Assembly: GCA_001949185.1 (NCBI GenBank)
Contig: BDGG01000001.1
Span: forward strand, 7,204,149 to 7,268,148
Source: Ramazzottius varieornatus
Lineage: Eukaryota; Tardigrada; Eutardigrada; Parachela; Ramazzottiidae
Reading direction: 5' to 3'
Length of the DNA stretch: 64,000 nucleotides
Part shown: one piece after another, positions 23,176 to 36,306 of the stretch
Layout of the letters: the number at the start of each line of letters is the position of its first letter
Position numbering within the stretch: the first letter of the stretch is position 1
Notes under the pieces: model-generated
Databases searched by the model: none
The model's input: only the letters and a program-made list of their open reading frames with translations
Told to the model about the DNA's origin: nothing
Made by a program: the position numbers and the translations under genes

Positions 23176-26100
23176 TCATCCGCCGACGTTCCATTTCAAT
23201 ACGCCAGATTTCCTGAAACACGATAGGTCTTCGTTTTAGAATTCAGGTCTTTCTCTGAAACTAAGAAAAGGGTCTTCAAGGTAGGGTTGGCATTCTTTGT
23301 GCCTTTCTTGACTTTATTTCTGGGAAGAACTTGTCCGCCATCTGTGATGGATCTGTATAATTTGCAGGGGTTCTTTTATGAAGTTGCTCTTGGGCTGCTT
23401 TACAGGATGTCTCCAAGGTTAGCGAACAGTGTGTGAGAAGATGAACTCGTCTCGTGTCCGTCCAGTGGAAATATGCGTGTCAGCGGGAGATGTGATATTT
23501 TGACGGCTGATGATAATGCCTGGGTGTATTATGGACAGAAGATGGCGCACCCCCGTTGTGATTTGCACCTCGGGTTGCTCCTTCTTTTGTCATGACTTTG
23601 TACTTGCATTTACCAGTCCTCCGTGTAAACTGTACGATCTAATGAACCGGCTTGAAAAGAGTAATGAGCATTTTTCCATAAGATGCTTCGGCCAAGACAA
23701 AATCTGCAGATGCTTTCATATGAAGGCATCGTTTATCAACGACAAGTTGCTTCATCTGCTATGCAGCATCTTGAAGTGTATGAAAGGTGTGCAAGACAAG
23801 TCCATTTATCAAAAACCCATTCGTCCATCTTGAGCGCGGTGTCAGATACCTGCGTAGACTTTGGCTGACCAGCATATCATTAAATCACCACCATCTTTTT
23901 AATGGACTGGAAATTTAATCAGCTTCCGTGAAAAGAACTTCACAGGCTGGCGCTGAGGGGAACAAGGGGGCGTTTGTGTACTGTCCTAAAAGCTGTGACC
24001 AGCACGAGCTCCTTCTCAGCGTTTGTTGCTTTGCATCCATGGTTTATGTTAGTACTTATGCCCTTGTCTGAATATTTCAACAGACAAAAATTCAAATGTG
24101 GTAGGGTAGTGTGACCTTCCCGTCGAACGAAAGAAAAATCTAACCTTTAACTTGTTGACAGAAAATCTTGGAATGCAACCACGTACCGCTCTAATTCTAA
24201 CCATAGACGGTGTCGACCAGCGGTCCTTCAATGTGTGTTACAAGCCAGCTTGGACTTTACCTACGTCTGCCGGCGAACTTCGGTGTTTGAATTTTTATTG
24301 ATGATATCATGAATCACGTCTTTAAGAAAGACGGCTGCGGTGGTGTAACTTTGATATTAGATTTTCTCTGATTAATAATAGTTGGGCAAGGAAACGGAAA
24401 AACGCTTGGTGGAGCAGTGTCCCACTTTTATCGCATCTTCAAACACAGCTGTAAAGTATTATTGATCTGTGCTAAAAAGATGTATCTGCTCATTGAGAGG
24501 CGATGTTTGCAGCGTCTTTTGATTGATGAAGTCACTGCCTTTCACGTCCACGGCCAGAACTCATAATGCAATACGAGGTACTCATTCTGCATTTTGTCCG
24601 CGTCGTTAGGAAATGGGTCCTTTCGTCGCATTTTTGTGATTTAATTATTTCCCACAGCAGTATCTCCGCTTTGGCGTCAAGTGATTAAAGATGTAAATAG
24701 TCGTGATTGGTGTCGGGATCAATTAGGGGTCACAGTGTATACCAGCTGGCCACTTTCGCTTCCTTTGGCCATTTTATAATGGACCCTCAAGAGTCCATCT
24801 TCATATTGATTTATATTTGAGTAGAGCAACAAAAAGTATCGGCATGTCCATTTTGAACGTACCACCAAAGACCCGCCATCGTCAATGGGTGGTCATCGAG
24901 CGGAGAGACACGACCGATGATACACTGTCTGAAAGTCGAGTCAAAGTGGCATGGCTGACCAGTTGGGCCATGTGGCATCTCGCGATGATCGCCCCACTTT
25001 TAATCAGATTAAACCACATTGGTCTTGACACCGCCTGGTCATCTTCTAAACTTGACCCCTTCGTATCTATCAACACTGTTCGGTTAAACTGTCTGAGCGC
25101 TTGTGGATGTGGGTTGGCTGATTGTCAAGCTGTTGATAAATTCCTCCATCATGGTTCTTCTGTCTCTCTTCCTGACAAACAGCACTGAACGAACTTTGTG
25201 AAAGATTATCGTGCTGTCCAATTTAGAAATCGTCTCGGCTTAGTTTCCACAAAATTCACGACATTGAATAATGTATTGGCGTCGTGTGATCTTGGAGATT
25301 GTCTTGATGCAGGCTGCGGTGTAGACGCTGGTCAGGGTTCATTTCACCAGAAAGACCACCGGCCAAAATTCGAAAGTAGGATTTTCGGCTTTGTAACTCG
25401 TCACCTCGAAAACAACTTCCAAATTCATAGAAGAAAGTCAGTCGGAAAATAGCAGTGTTTATTTGATTATCAAGAAAAGATAGTGTGAAAAACAAAGTGG
25501 ACTATCGAACGTAAACGACGGAAGCGTTGGTATACTCAAAAACAAGTTTATCAACGGATGCGCTTTTGGTGAAGAGTGAAGCGTTTGACTTGATAGATGG
25601 ATCGGCGATGGTGATCCATCTGGACACTGGTCGTTCGAACAGACCCCATCAAAGCATCTTCTTGAAATGTCCAGCTTATGACAGGACATCTTAAGTGGAG
25701 TGAATGATTGAAATATCTTGGCAATCCCGTCGCTTTGCCGACAGAAGTTGCGATAACCCCGTGAAGAGCCTCAAACTGAAGAGCTCTTTACTGGTTACAG
25801 TTCGCCCCGCCCCCTGGCCGACTTCAGGATCCTCTCTCCATAACGGCCAATCAGCACTTTTCAATGAATTGACCATCCAATGGCCGAGTGGTCAATCAAT
25901 CTTCACTCCGCCTTTTGAGCCTATGATTGGTTGGGAAACGCAGTACGTACTGAAGCACGGAGTGGGTACTGTACGCATGCGCGCCTTTGGTTGAAGGTTT
26001 ATTTTTCTTCTTCACTGTCCATCTGAATCTACATTGCGCTCTGTAACTTTACAGTCCAGTTGGTCGGCGATTATAATTTAGTAGTGATTGTGGATGGAAT

Positions 26101-29100
26101 TGTGTCTGTCAAAATTAGCATCATTAAGTGGAAGTCCTGTTTTGCCTCTTGCCCTGTGTCCTCGTACATGCTTGTGATATGAAATGCGGCGCGGTCGTCA
26201 GGCTGTGACAGGCTTTTAATTGTCCCAGGGGAGGCCAAGAATCTTTGCTAAATTACCCGGCTGCGGCTCTGCTGGAGATGGCCGGATGGATAGATGAGTA
26301 GGCCATCTTTGCCTCCTCAACTGCTACCACTACTCAGTACACTCTCTCCTAAAGTGCGTTTACAATATTAGTGCCTCCCAGGAAACCTCCATCTCTCTTA
26401 CTGGACTTGCCCCATTGTTCCTCACTACAGGAAACTTCCTTCGACGCAATTGCATTTCCTGACTTCTTGTTCGGAGTATCCCTCGTCTTTGTGTCCTGTC
26501 CGGTAAGTAAAGGAAGCATCTTGCGAAGGAAAGATACTTTATGATTATGGCCCATCGCTCTGACAGTATATATGGCTTTTCCGGCCATCAAAACTTCCGA
26601 GGTTTCTTTTTTACGATGGCCCAAATGATATTTGCGCGGTTGTGTGATGGAGGCGAATACTTGAATTGATGGCCGCTTGCCGGTATGCCTCTCCTCAAGT
26701 CGGCATGCCGTTTATTGTTGATTTACAACTTGTTAGGAGCTCTGTATGATCTTCTCGTCAAGTTGTTTTCAGAGACGCGTTTCAAGTGTTCAGCAAGATA
26801 TAAAAATTGCACCGCACCACACTCTATGGTTTATTTTCCTATCATTGCTGCTGGTTTGACCAACTTCCTTGTCACGTTGGAATTTCATCGCTGTTTTTTT
26901 GCGGTTTTTGTTGCGGGGTGTACTTTATGAAAAATGCAAAATATTGGGCGTGGCAGTATATCACGTTTGATATCATCGTCGCTCACAGCTGCGCCACTTG
27001 ACAGCGCATATTTTTATGCGAGGAATTTTTCCATGTTTAATATGTGCGGTTGATCGTCCAGAACGGACTATATTCTCGGCATCGGGCCCAACTTGACCCA
27101 AAAAGAAGCCGGCTAAAATTACTAGGGCTGAAATTTGACCATTGCGCCCGAATACATTTCCAGCCAGCGGTGCGTGACTATTCTTAAAATATGTGCCACA
27201 GCAAATCATCCAAGGAATGTTAATAATAAACTAGGTCCATTCTCCCTTCCCCTCCTCGACAGTTGCGTCACTCCCAAATCTCCCTTTTATTTGGCTGTTT
27301 GTATGAGCGTGTGGCTAAATGCTGTAATGGTTGGCTAAAGTGGGCTTAATGTGTATCAGACCTATGGGTGGACATCCGGTCGGGATGACCGTGATCATGA
27401 GGTATGTTGACCGCGCAAGTTGATCGAAACCTCGTTATCGATGAGGACTCGCTCCGATCCCCTTGCTTTCACGAGTGTCTCTGCCCACGCGATCATACAG
27501 AAATTCCATCTCCTGTCAAGAGTCAGGTACAGCAGTCTTTAGCCTTTTGTGACGTGAGACTCGCTCTTGATAGTTAATAGTCGCGCTGCAGACATCAAGG
27601 TAACTTGTCGTAACGATATCACGCTCCACTTCGATCAACGCTATGTTATGCATGCAGGTACAGAGGTCCATCCACACACACACACAGAGCTTAAAAATGA
27701 TGGACAGATATGTGAGACCGATCAAAGTTGTGCGCCACAGGGAGTAAAATATAGATCGGGCTCATAATTATATTGTTGGAAAATGGTCGGTGTGCACTGA
27801 CCGTGGAGAAAGACGTGGTAATTGGTCAGGCTGGGACAATCAGAGGCGCTTAAGGCTTGTCAGGTAATTTATGTAAGAAGAAAACGGCACTAAATAGACG
27901 TATACAGATTGCACCATGATATATTTTTGTTTGGCGTTTTTGCGGCGCGCATATTGACTACTTTTGTGGCGCTCGTTGGTGGTAGTTCATGGAGGTGGAA
28001 TAAATTATACCGTCAAGGTGCATTTACGGAGAACGGAGAGAGATTGCGCACGGAGCGTTCTTGCGCATCGGAGCGACGAAATGAAATTAGGCATTTTTTT
28101 GCCGAGTACCCGACCGACCGATCGGCCTAACTAAATTGGAGCAATGATGGCCGGGGTGTGAAATGTCATTAGAACAGATGGTGGGCCTCTTTTTTTGCTG
28201 CTTTTGTGGCCCGCCGTGAACTGTGAGAATTCTCCCAAGCATCTGCTGAGAAACGCGCCGATGGAGAAGGATTTTTCCGCTGATGCATTTTTGACTTGAC
28301 GTTTTTTCCTCGATAGCCTATATCATTGGCCAGATCACAGCCTTGATAACTTGAGAAAATATTGACAGGCGCCGCCATGCCACAAAAATGAGATGGCGAA
28401 CAAATGGTGTGGCATATGCATACGTTCGTTTGTCCAACTTGCATGTTGGGCGTATGGTAATATGACGGGAAGGGCCTTTTTGCGTGTCATGTAAGATTGC
28501 TTGTAATGGATGGAGCAACCGAGCAAGGCTTACTTTGATACGAATCAGGAGGAGCGTCAAAGGCTGGAGAAGATGTCGAGTTGAAAAATATACCAAAAAA
28601 GTGAAATTTAATCAAGTGCGACTGCGCGCATCTGCGATGGAAGCGTCAACCACGTCCCAATCTCATCACAAGCATCTGGTGGCGCCCCTTAACCCGGTCG
28701 AAACCAGTCCACATCAGTACGATGCTTTCACATGGCTTCATGGACTGAATGACGCGTGATATCGAATTTATTTTCTATTGGGAATATTGTTCTCACTGTA
28801 CCACGCCCAATATTAGCCGCACTCATACTGCACCTTCCAGTGTATATTGTGATCTGAATAGAGACGTACCAGTCAGTCAGTGATCCCGTACATGAACTCT
28901 CTGTATATGTATACTGAGCAGGGCGTGCAAGCACTTAATTTGACCATTACGGGCTATAGTCTGCTGCAAATCTTTTCTCCACATTCCTTGAACCCCGTCT
29001 ATTCTTATATCGCGCCCGCGTAGAGTCTGGTACAAGTGGGCTCATTTTCGAGAGTAACGATGGTGCGAATACTGGAAATTTTTGTGAAACCACCCTTGTG

Positions 29101-32100
29101 TTTGTTCTGCAGGAAACATTTGGCGTCTGACTGAGGATAACTCAAGTATTCGGAAAATACTTTCCCGGGACCTGGAAAACTTCCGGAAGTTCCCAAGTGC
29201 CAAGACCTGTTACGAGAAAGGTATGCGCAATTTTTGTATACGATGCGGCAGTTGATGTAACGGAATTCACGGCTCTTTCTGATGATACATGGCATTGTTA
29301 TGTCGGTATCTTGGCATGGAATTTGATACGTGCTCAGCGTTCGCCGGTAGCTTGTATACAGTATCCGCATTTCTGTTGAAGGGGCTTCATAACATTGTAA
29401 AACCAGAGCATTGTGTATCGAGCTTAAAGTCAAAATTTCTTTATGGTGAAAAGAGATCGAGGCACAAGACAAAAATCTGACTGTGTTGACTTTACGGATA
29501 GACGTTTCTTTTTTGCGGTTGAAAGATGCTTCTCTTTCCGCCATTGCGCTTTCGGTCGTGTTTGCTCATGTTTAGTCGTCTCTGGTCGAGGATTGTAGAT
29601 TTAGAGGAGGAAAAAGCCAAAAGGGCAAAAAGTGGGCCGATGGTTTGCTGAATATATCTTGACTTTAGCTTCTGTCAAGCCTAACCAGCATTAACACAAA
29701 AATGTATACACAGTCGACACTGTCAATCTCCGCTTCTGCGGCTTCCCGATAATATCCGTTATCCCAGAGCGACTCTTTCCACCCCTTTAGGCCCATGTTT
29801 GAAGGCAAAAATGAGCAGAGTTTTTTATCAATTTGACAATGGGTCTTATATATTGTGGTGTCAATGGAAGACAGATGTTATTTGTGTTGGATATGTATTT
29901 GGTAATGGACGGCGCGATGGAGCGATAAAGCTCGTCTGCCCATTGGGAATTATTGCATATCTGGGTGAATGCGAGTGTCCGCCCCGGCTTTACAAGCATT
30001 ACACTTGCACCGACTGTGAGACTTGTCCAAACCGGAAGGATTATCGCGGCTGATCTGTGGAAAGATCGGCTTGAACTTTTGGCAGGCTAGCCTGTGGTCC
30101 TTCAGTGATAACTCTACGGCAAGTGGCCTTTCTCAACATTGTCTTTATGCATTGATGAGCTGCTTGAAGCCAGCTTGAAGGTGTACTTTCAAATGCTTCA
30201 ATCATGTCATCGTTGAAAATGATAAATCTTTTCCATCAACAGACATTCCACAGCTTGTCTTTGTCCGCCGGCTTACGGGCTAAACAACGGGATATCGAAC
30301 AATCTTTATAAAATTTAAATGAACTCAAAAATTCTGTAAAGGTCTTCTTAATATGGGAAAATGAAAAGATAAAATATTCGTTTTTTCGCAGTTGCTTCTG
30401 TTTCGTACATTCGATAGTGATTACTATAGTGCATCACAAGACATGATTTTCTCGTTCGATATTGTGGTGTCGAAAAACAGATTGACCATGTTTTCGCATC
30501 ACGGGATTACATTTTGTTTTGTACCCATTGATCGGTCTAGAGCTTTTAAACAGATATTTTTTCCAGCAGATCAAGACGAAACACTCCCCTGTTTTTGCGC
30601 ATTGTCACGCGACATCGATACGTTGTTGCTGACGCTGATGATTTTTTTCTCCCTCGAAGATGAGCGGCACGAGATGATCGTCGGTCGCGACGGCGTTCGA
30701 GCTTGTCAAGGAAATGCGTTCTTTCGCACATATTTGTGGCAGCGTCGCGGTTGCACTCTTCAACAAACACACTTTAAAAGATACGATAGCCCCTTCAGCG
30801 TAAATCTCTCAGGCCTTGACAGAAACCGCAGAGTAAGGCGACGGTTATAAACCCGCGCAGCTGTCTTGACAGCTACACGAGACACTGGGCCATGTCCGTT
30901 CGGACTTCCGCTCATTGCCAGCGACCTCCTCCACATCTTTGCACCACATTGTGCCAAGTATCCTTTGCTTAACCCTCAGAACAAGACATCCTCTTGACTT
31001 CGATCCAACAACGTTTGAGAGATCAGAAAATTTCAGACTGCGAGAAATCAGGCTTTGGGTAATTTGTCCAACTTTGACGCACCTGCATACGTCCAATTAA
31101 GGAAGTAGGTGCGTCTGGCTGTATGCAGGTGACCGAAGAAGGAACTCACGCATTGTGGCACCACATTCTGCCATGCATCCCTAAGAAGAATACCCTCCCA
31201 TGTTCGATCCAAGAACTTTTAGAAGAAAAACAACGATTGAAGTTTTCGATACAGTGTACTTCACAGTAATTGAGTCCGGAAAATATTGAACGATGATCAA
31301 TGACTGCGGGAACATTCTTCCATGTATAGTCGAGTCAATGTTGCCTATTTTGTACGTCTTTTGATAGTTTTGATTACTTAGGGGAGCTATTTACCGGTTA
31401 GTCAATAAAGCAGGAAGAGTGTGAGAAGGGTAGCAGCTGATGTCGTACACTAATCGCTTTGGTGCGGGAACGTTTTACGATACACCGTACAAAGCCATGA
31501 CGTGCATGCCTGCGGAGGTATAGGATGCGATCTTCATCCAGGAACCATCGAGTCAAATATGGACAGATGTATGAAGATGCGCGCCATCGCCATGTTTAAT
31601 AACGATAATCAACTTGACGCATGTTTTTCACCTGATGAAGCCTTGGTACACCGGTGTATACAGAAGTCGATACATTGAACTCTGTGCGCGGTCAGTGCAA
31701 TCATTGCAATGGCTTGGACTCCGCCTTGATCGAACTACTCGTACACTGTACGCTAAAGCCGACGGCACAGGTGTGAAGTGTCTTTTGACAAGCTTAAAAA
31801 TTAATCGTATCTCCTCTCTGAAATTTTCTAAGCTGTGCTGAAGAGTATAATGATGTGTCGCCGTCGTGTTACGCCCTGACTGAACTACTTAAACTCCCGA
31901 TACCGATGCTGTTATAAATCATGAGGCATAACTGGGATTATGACGGATATTCCTGACGACCTTCCATTATGATGATTCATCCCAGCTTGAACTCGGGAAA
32001 CAATGTGATGAATAATAATTGGTGATTATGAGTGTTGTGCAATACCGGTAAGTCACCTCTGATTCACAGGATATGATTGAGACATGAGATGAGGATCCCG

Positions 32101-33104
32101 GAAAGGGGATCGGGGATGAGAGTGCGCCGAATGAGTGGGGCATTGAGGGCATTAGCGGGCTGATGATCGAGGAATAAGTAATATCTAAAGTATCGAAGCG
32201 TCGCTCTAGTGCGCCATGATGGATGATGTATCGATAAATTAAGTGCATCTTCACTGTACTAAAATTTCTGATCGCTTCTCATCCATTTTGGGGATGAGGA
32301 GAGAGAGGCTGGTTTTATCTGACATGTACTCTAATCGCAAAGCCAACATGTGTCTTGGAGCTGAGCTGGATTTTAAATCCACTTGAACTGACCGGCGAGA
32401 CCAGTGGTCAGTTTTGTTTGAGCCACGCTGCCGCCACGATTCATGTCTGTGGAAAGATTCTCCGATAGAAGAAAAGAGAAGAAAGAGCAGGAAGACCAGT
32501 TTAAACTCATTTAACCTCCGGCGATTAAAAGGTTAGTCTACGTACCCCCAAACTTGTTGTCAAAGATAGCGCGCAAGTCGGAGACGAGTGTGGCATTTTA
32601 ATCGCCGGTTAGCCGTCATCCGGCACGCTGGACGCGCTCTTGCCAGGATGAAATATTAATAATCATAATAATAGACAATCCTGCCTGCCGATGGAAGAAA
32701 CGTGTATGAAAAGGCCTTATGGACTGGACGGATATATTATTTTGCAACCTGTTCCGCACATGGCCGACATGCATGGCCTAAGAGCAGGTGTGGTCATTTG
32801 CGGCAAACCTGTGAATTTTGGGCAATAACGCTAAATTTATTGCTCAGCTTTTGTCAAGTCCTTCTGTCAATACTTCGAAGAAAGAAAACCACCGAGAAGT
32901 ACAAATTCTGACTAGCGTGAAGGGTTTACTTCGAAAAATATTGGAAACGGTTTCAAGTGTATTGACAGGTGCGGTTTGTTTTTTGAACTGTTCCGAAACG
33001 AAAGCTTAGCAAATCAACCAGTCAAACCTAGGATTTGGTACCCAGTTTGTTAGGCTGACTGGCTGATTGGGCGAAATGTCGGTGCTCTGAATCGCAAAGT
33101 TTCT
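23176..33104. other. Gene desert upstream of the Kirre/Neph gene
   Basis: Nearly 10 kb with no supported gene. All open frames are under about 180 codons, lie in conflicting frames and lack domain motifs. It has frequent T-runs and a 13-bp perfect inverted repeat CCGGCGATTAAAA at 32518-32530 and 32596-32608. It could hold cis-regulatory DNA for the downstream adhesion gene; that is inference. Confidence 0.45.
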
Positions 33105-33165
33105 TCCTCAAGTGGCGCACGTTCTCGATGTTTTCAGCTGGAAGGGTGCACCACTTGGCAAACAG
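33105..33165. repeat. Foldback repeat, intergenic
   Basis: CTCAAGTGGCGCACGTTCTC ... CAGCTGGAAGG ... GTGCACCACTTGG, then GCAAACAGGACAAG. Confidence 0.75.
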
Positions 33166-36100
33166 GACAAGCCATGCGGTGTTCTATGCTGGCCGCACCG
33201 TTGATTTGTGATTCAAAGTGTGTAACTTCCCTGTGAGACGTTACGTCAGTGTGTGGCTAAAAATTCAGTTTCTTCCGTGTTTTCGGTAAAATTCGGTACA
33301 CGCCGCCTTATTGAATTTACCTACTGAGGGGAAAATTTATTAACGGTAGCATCTAGATCAACAGTCGAGTGGACCGTGGTGTGTTTGTCTTATTCATCAA
33401 TTCGTGCCGAAGCGCAAGTGTAACATGGGGAGAAAGTAAAAGGCTGGCTGTTGCAGGTCAATGTTTTCATAAAAATAAGTCACCTGTGCTTGCCGTCCGA
33501 CTTGTCTGCTTGACTGTGTACCTTTTAAATTTAATTTGCGCCTCGGGATGTGTTTGTTCAGGGCCACAGGATAACGAACAACATGACGGGAAAATAGGGA
33601 ATCTAGTCCGTGATAGAAAAACAAGTCGCACCTGTTCGAACTCTTTCTCATTAAAATCCGGCACACGCTCGAATCACTCAGCTGTAAGCTCTAATCGACC
33701 AATCAATCTGACACGTAAGGCAATTTGGTCCTTCCCCGGCTCGTCTCTCTTGCTTCTCTTCCTCGCTAGGACTGATTTCTCTAAGTCTGGAAGTTGTCTG
33801 GCAGGCAATAATTCACAGCGGGATAACGTCTTCGTAGACTTCCCTTTTTGGTGTTTTGTTTGAGTGTAACAAAAGACTACACATATTTCAACAAGGAAGC
33901 CTGGCTTAGTGGAGCTAAGAATGGTTCCTTTACTTTCTTGAAAGGCAAAGGTGTTTCTGAAATAAGATTGGTCAGGTCTGTAGGAGGAACGAGGACACAG
34001 TCTATGGCCTGGCTTATTTATCTTTCTCATCGAACGTATAAAGCGATATGAAAACATTCGGAGTTGAGGTATCATGCTTATAATTACATGGCCGACATGG
34101 AAACTGTGATATTACATAAATAGAGAGCGGAAAAGTGATCCGGCCATAACGTTAAGAGGGGATTTGTTTTCTCTGAAAACCCAAGGAGCTTCAAGCCTTC
34201 AACGAGAGCGCGCTTACAGTTGCGCAGCCCATGGCGTATTATTATCCTTTGGAAATTGATATGAGAGGACATGGCAGACTTTGGTGCGGGAGCACTTCCG
34301 CTGGAGGGTTACTTATCATGCAGGACAAGGCAGGAGATCAATCTGTTCTCATGTGCTGGTTCATCCAGGATTTGTAAAGTTTAACAGCCTGAACTTGCTC
34401 ACTTTATATTCCGACCGGGAAATCAAGAGGAGGCCAAATGGTCGACTAACCATGGGCCACTCCGACCGGGAATCGCCGTCTTTATCAAATTAGGACACTA
34501 CAGATGCAAAATCAAAACCATCCTTCAGCGATTTTAAATTTCGCTTTTGCCGGAAAATTAAACAACGCGCACTTGTGTCTTTGGCTCGTCCGGGAAGAGT
34601 GTATCCTTTTAGATGGTACTTGTCCGTGATCTGAATGTCAATGTTGTGTCTCATCTTTCCCGCGTTGGGTCTCTAGACAATTCGGCGGAGACCTCAATTG
34701 AGCCACTGTTTTGAGAGGACACTCGAAAAATCTTGATTGCAAAATAGCGATCATAAAAACGTTTTTAGAGCAGAAGTAATCCGACGAAAAACACCCATCG
34801 ATCCAACATCCATAACTTCCTTTCCCATTTCCGAAGCCCATCACATGCTCAAATATTTTGTATACTTTCACAGTACTTGTTCTTTACGTCGCTGCTGATA
34901 AAGCTCTACGCTTTTTCTACGCTTTTTCTGACAAGGTGGAGTTCTGTATGCTTGAATATGTGAGCGTTTGCTCGGGTTTCGGGGAAGACGATCCGCGGAT
35001 CTAATTTGGGTTTTGGTAAGAGGTGGTAAGGAGGCATCACCACCTCCCGAGTGGAGCTGTGGTAGCTTATTGAAGTCCATTTTGTTGGACATAGCAATTA
35101 TGGCCTGCTCATTGTTATGCATGGACGAAGGGGGGTTGCTTCTGGATATTGGGCTCCGTCTCCTCAAGGAGTCGCTGTGAAATGATTCTAGTGGACATTC
35201 CTTTGAGACAGGCACGAAATGCGGATAGCATGATAGCTTTCATCACGGCTGATAGTTAGACGCTCGAGGTCGCCTCCAAGTGGCAACTAGAGATTTCTTA
35301 CCAATAACTCTTTCCATAACTTGTCCTGCTTCTTTCACAGCTTATTATAACTTTGGGCCATTGAAGCTTTGGCATACCTTCACTTTCAATAGATAGTACA
35401 CTACAGTCTTGGTGCATGGCGGAGAAGGGGCTAAACAGTCCGCTGGCCAACTTGGCCAAGCATCCTCGCACACAGAAGAGATGAGATGCTGGACAGTGAT
35501 GTATCTTATAGTGATGAAGTGAAGCGTTCTAAAGTAGCCCCTAGCCACATTCTGACGCTTACCACTGGCCTCACCATCAACAATTTTCTCCAAAGATCAA
35601 TAATATCCTCATATCTCTTCGTGTCTTCAAAGTGTGAAAAGAGGGGATGTGATGAAGTTTTCCTTCGCACTCGTCAAAAACTGTCTCTTAACTTGGTTGC
35701 CATTGCTGAATAGAAAGCTTGCAGCCTGCCCATATGACTTACATGTAAAGTTCCCCGATTTCTACAGTGGTGTGTTATCCCGCGAATTTTGATTTACTGA
35801 CAGCTGTGTGGAGTATTTCATTCCATCTGCGGTGGAGCAGATTTGAGTTTGTGAGCTGAAAGAAATTGGAATACTTTTTCGAAGCAATTTGTGTTTCTAG
35901 ATGGGCGTTTCCCGTGGATTTGGGCCAGTGGCTAATATTGGGAGTGTTTGGGGTCATTTGAGGATGCGTGGCTAAAAAGGCATTTTTTGCTTCTATGTGA
36001 AAGAGTTGGGTGTTTTAAAGTACTCAAAGCATGGCGGCGGAACAGTCGCTGACCCTAGCCGCTATGTCTAATTATCCATCTGACTTTTCCTTTGAAGAAG

Positions 36101-36306
36101 ACTGTGTAAAGTGGTTGACTGTGTGTTCTTTGTGTATTTACAGATGATGCGGATGCCTTCATCAAAATAAACGGATTGCGGCATCTACCAACACTACTTA
36201 TCATTTACTGACACCCGACCACACTCTAATTGCTCCTCTCGGACGATCTCTGAGAGCCGGCCTCGCTCCATCACACTGACCCAAAAAACATCGGATACGC
36301 ACCGCC
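33166..36306. other. Proximal upstream region of the Kirre/Neph gene
   Basis: No supported gene. A minus-strand frame at 34868-35215 encodes a basic C-terminus (CQKKRRKSVELYQQRRKEQ) that could be a real exon, but I see no partners or family. The 5' UTR and promoter of the receptor should lie in the last few hundred bases. Confidence 0.4.

Noticed and set aside
27705-27760. TGTGCGCCACAGG, and similar words at 22645 and 26988, as further foldback copies
   Set aside because: Only 8-10 matching bases, no paired arm and no spacer boxes.
29005-29544. Long minus-strand open frame (179 codons) in the gene desert
   Set aside because: No family motif, overlapping frames of similar quality on the other strand, and no splice partners.
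33369-33863. Plus-strand frame of 164 codons
   Set aside because: Composition is not protein-like and minus-strand frames overlap it at equal length.
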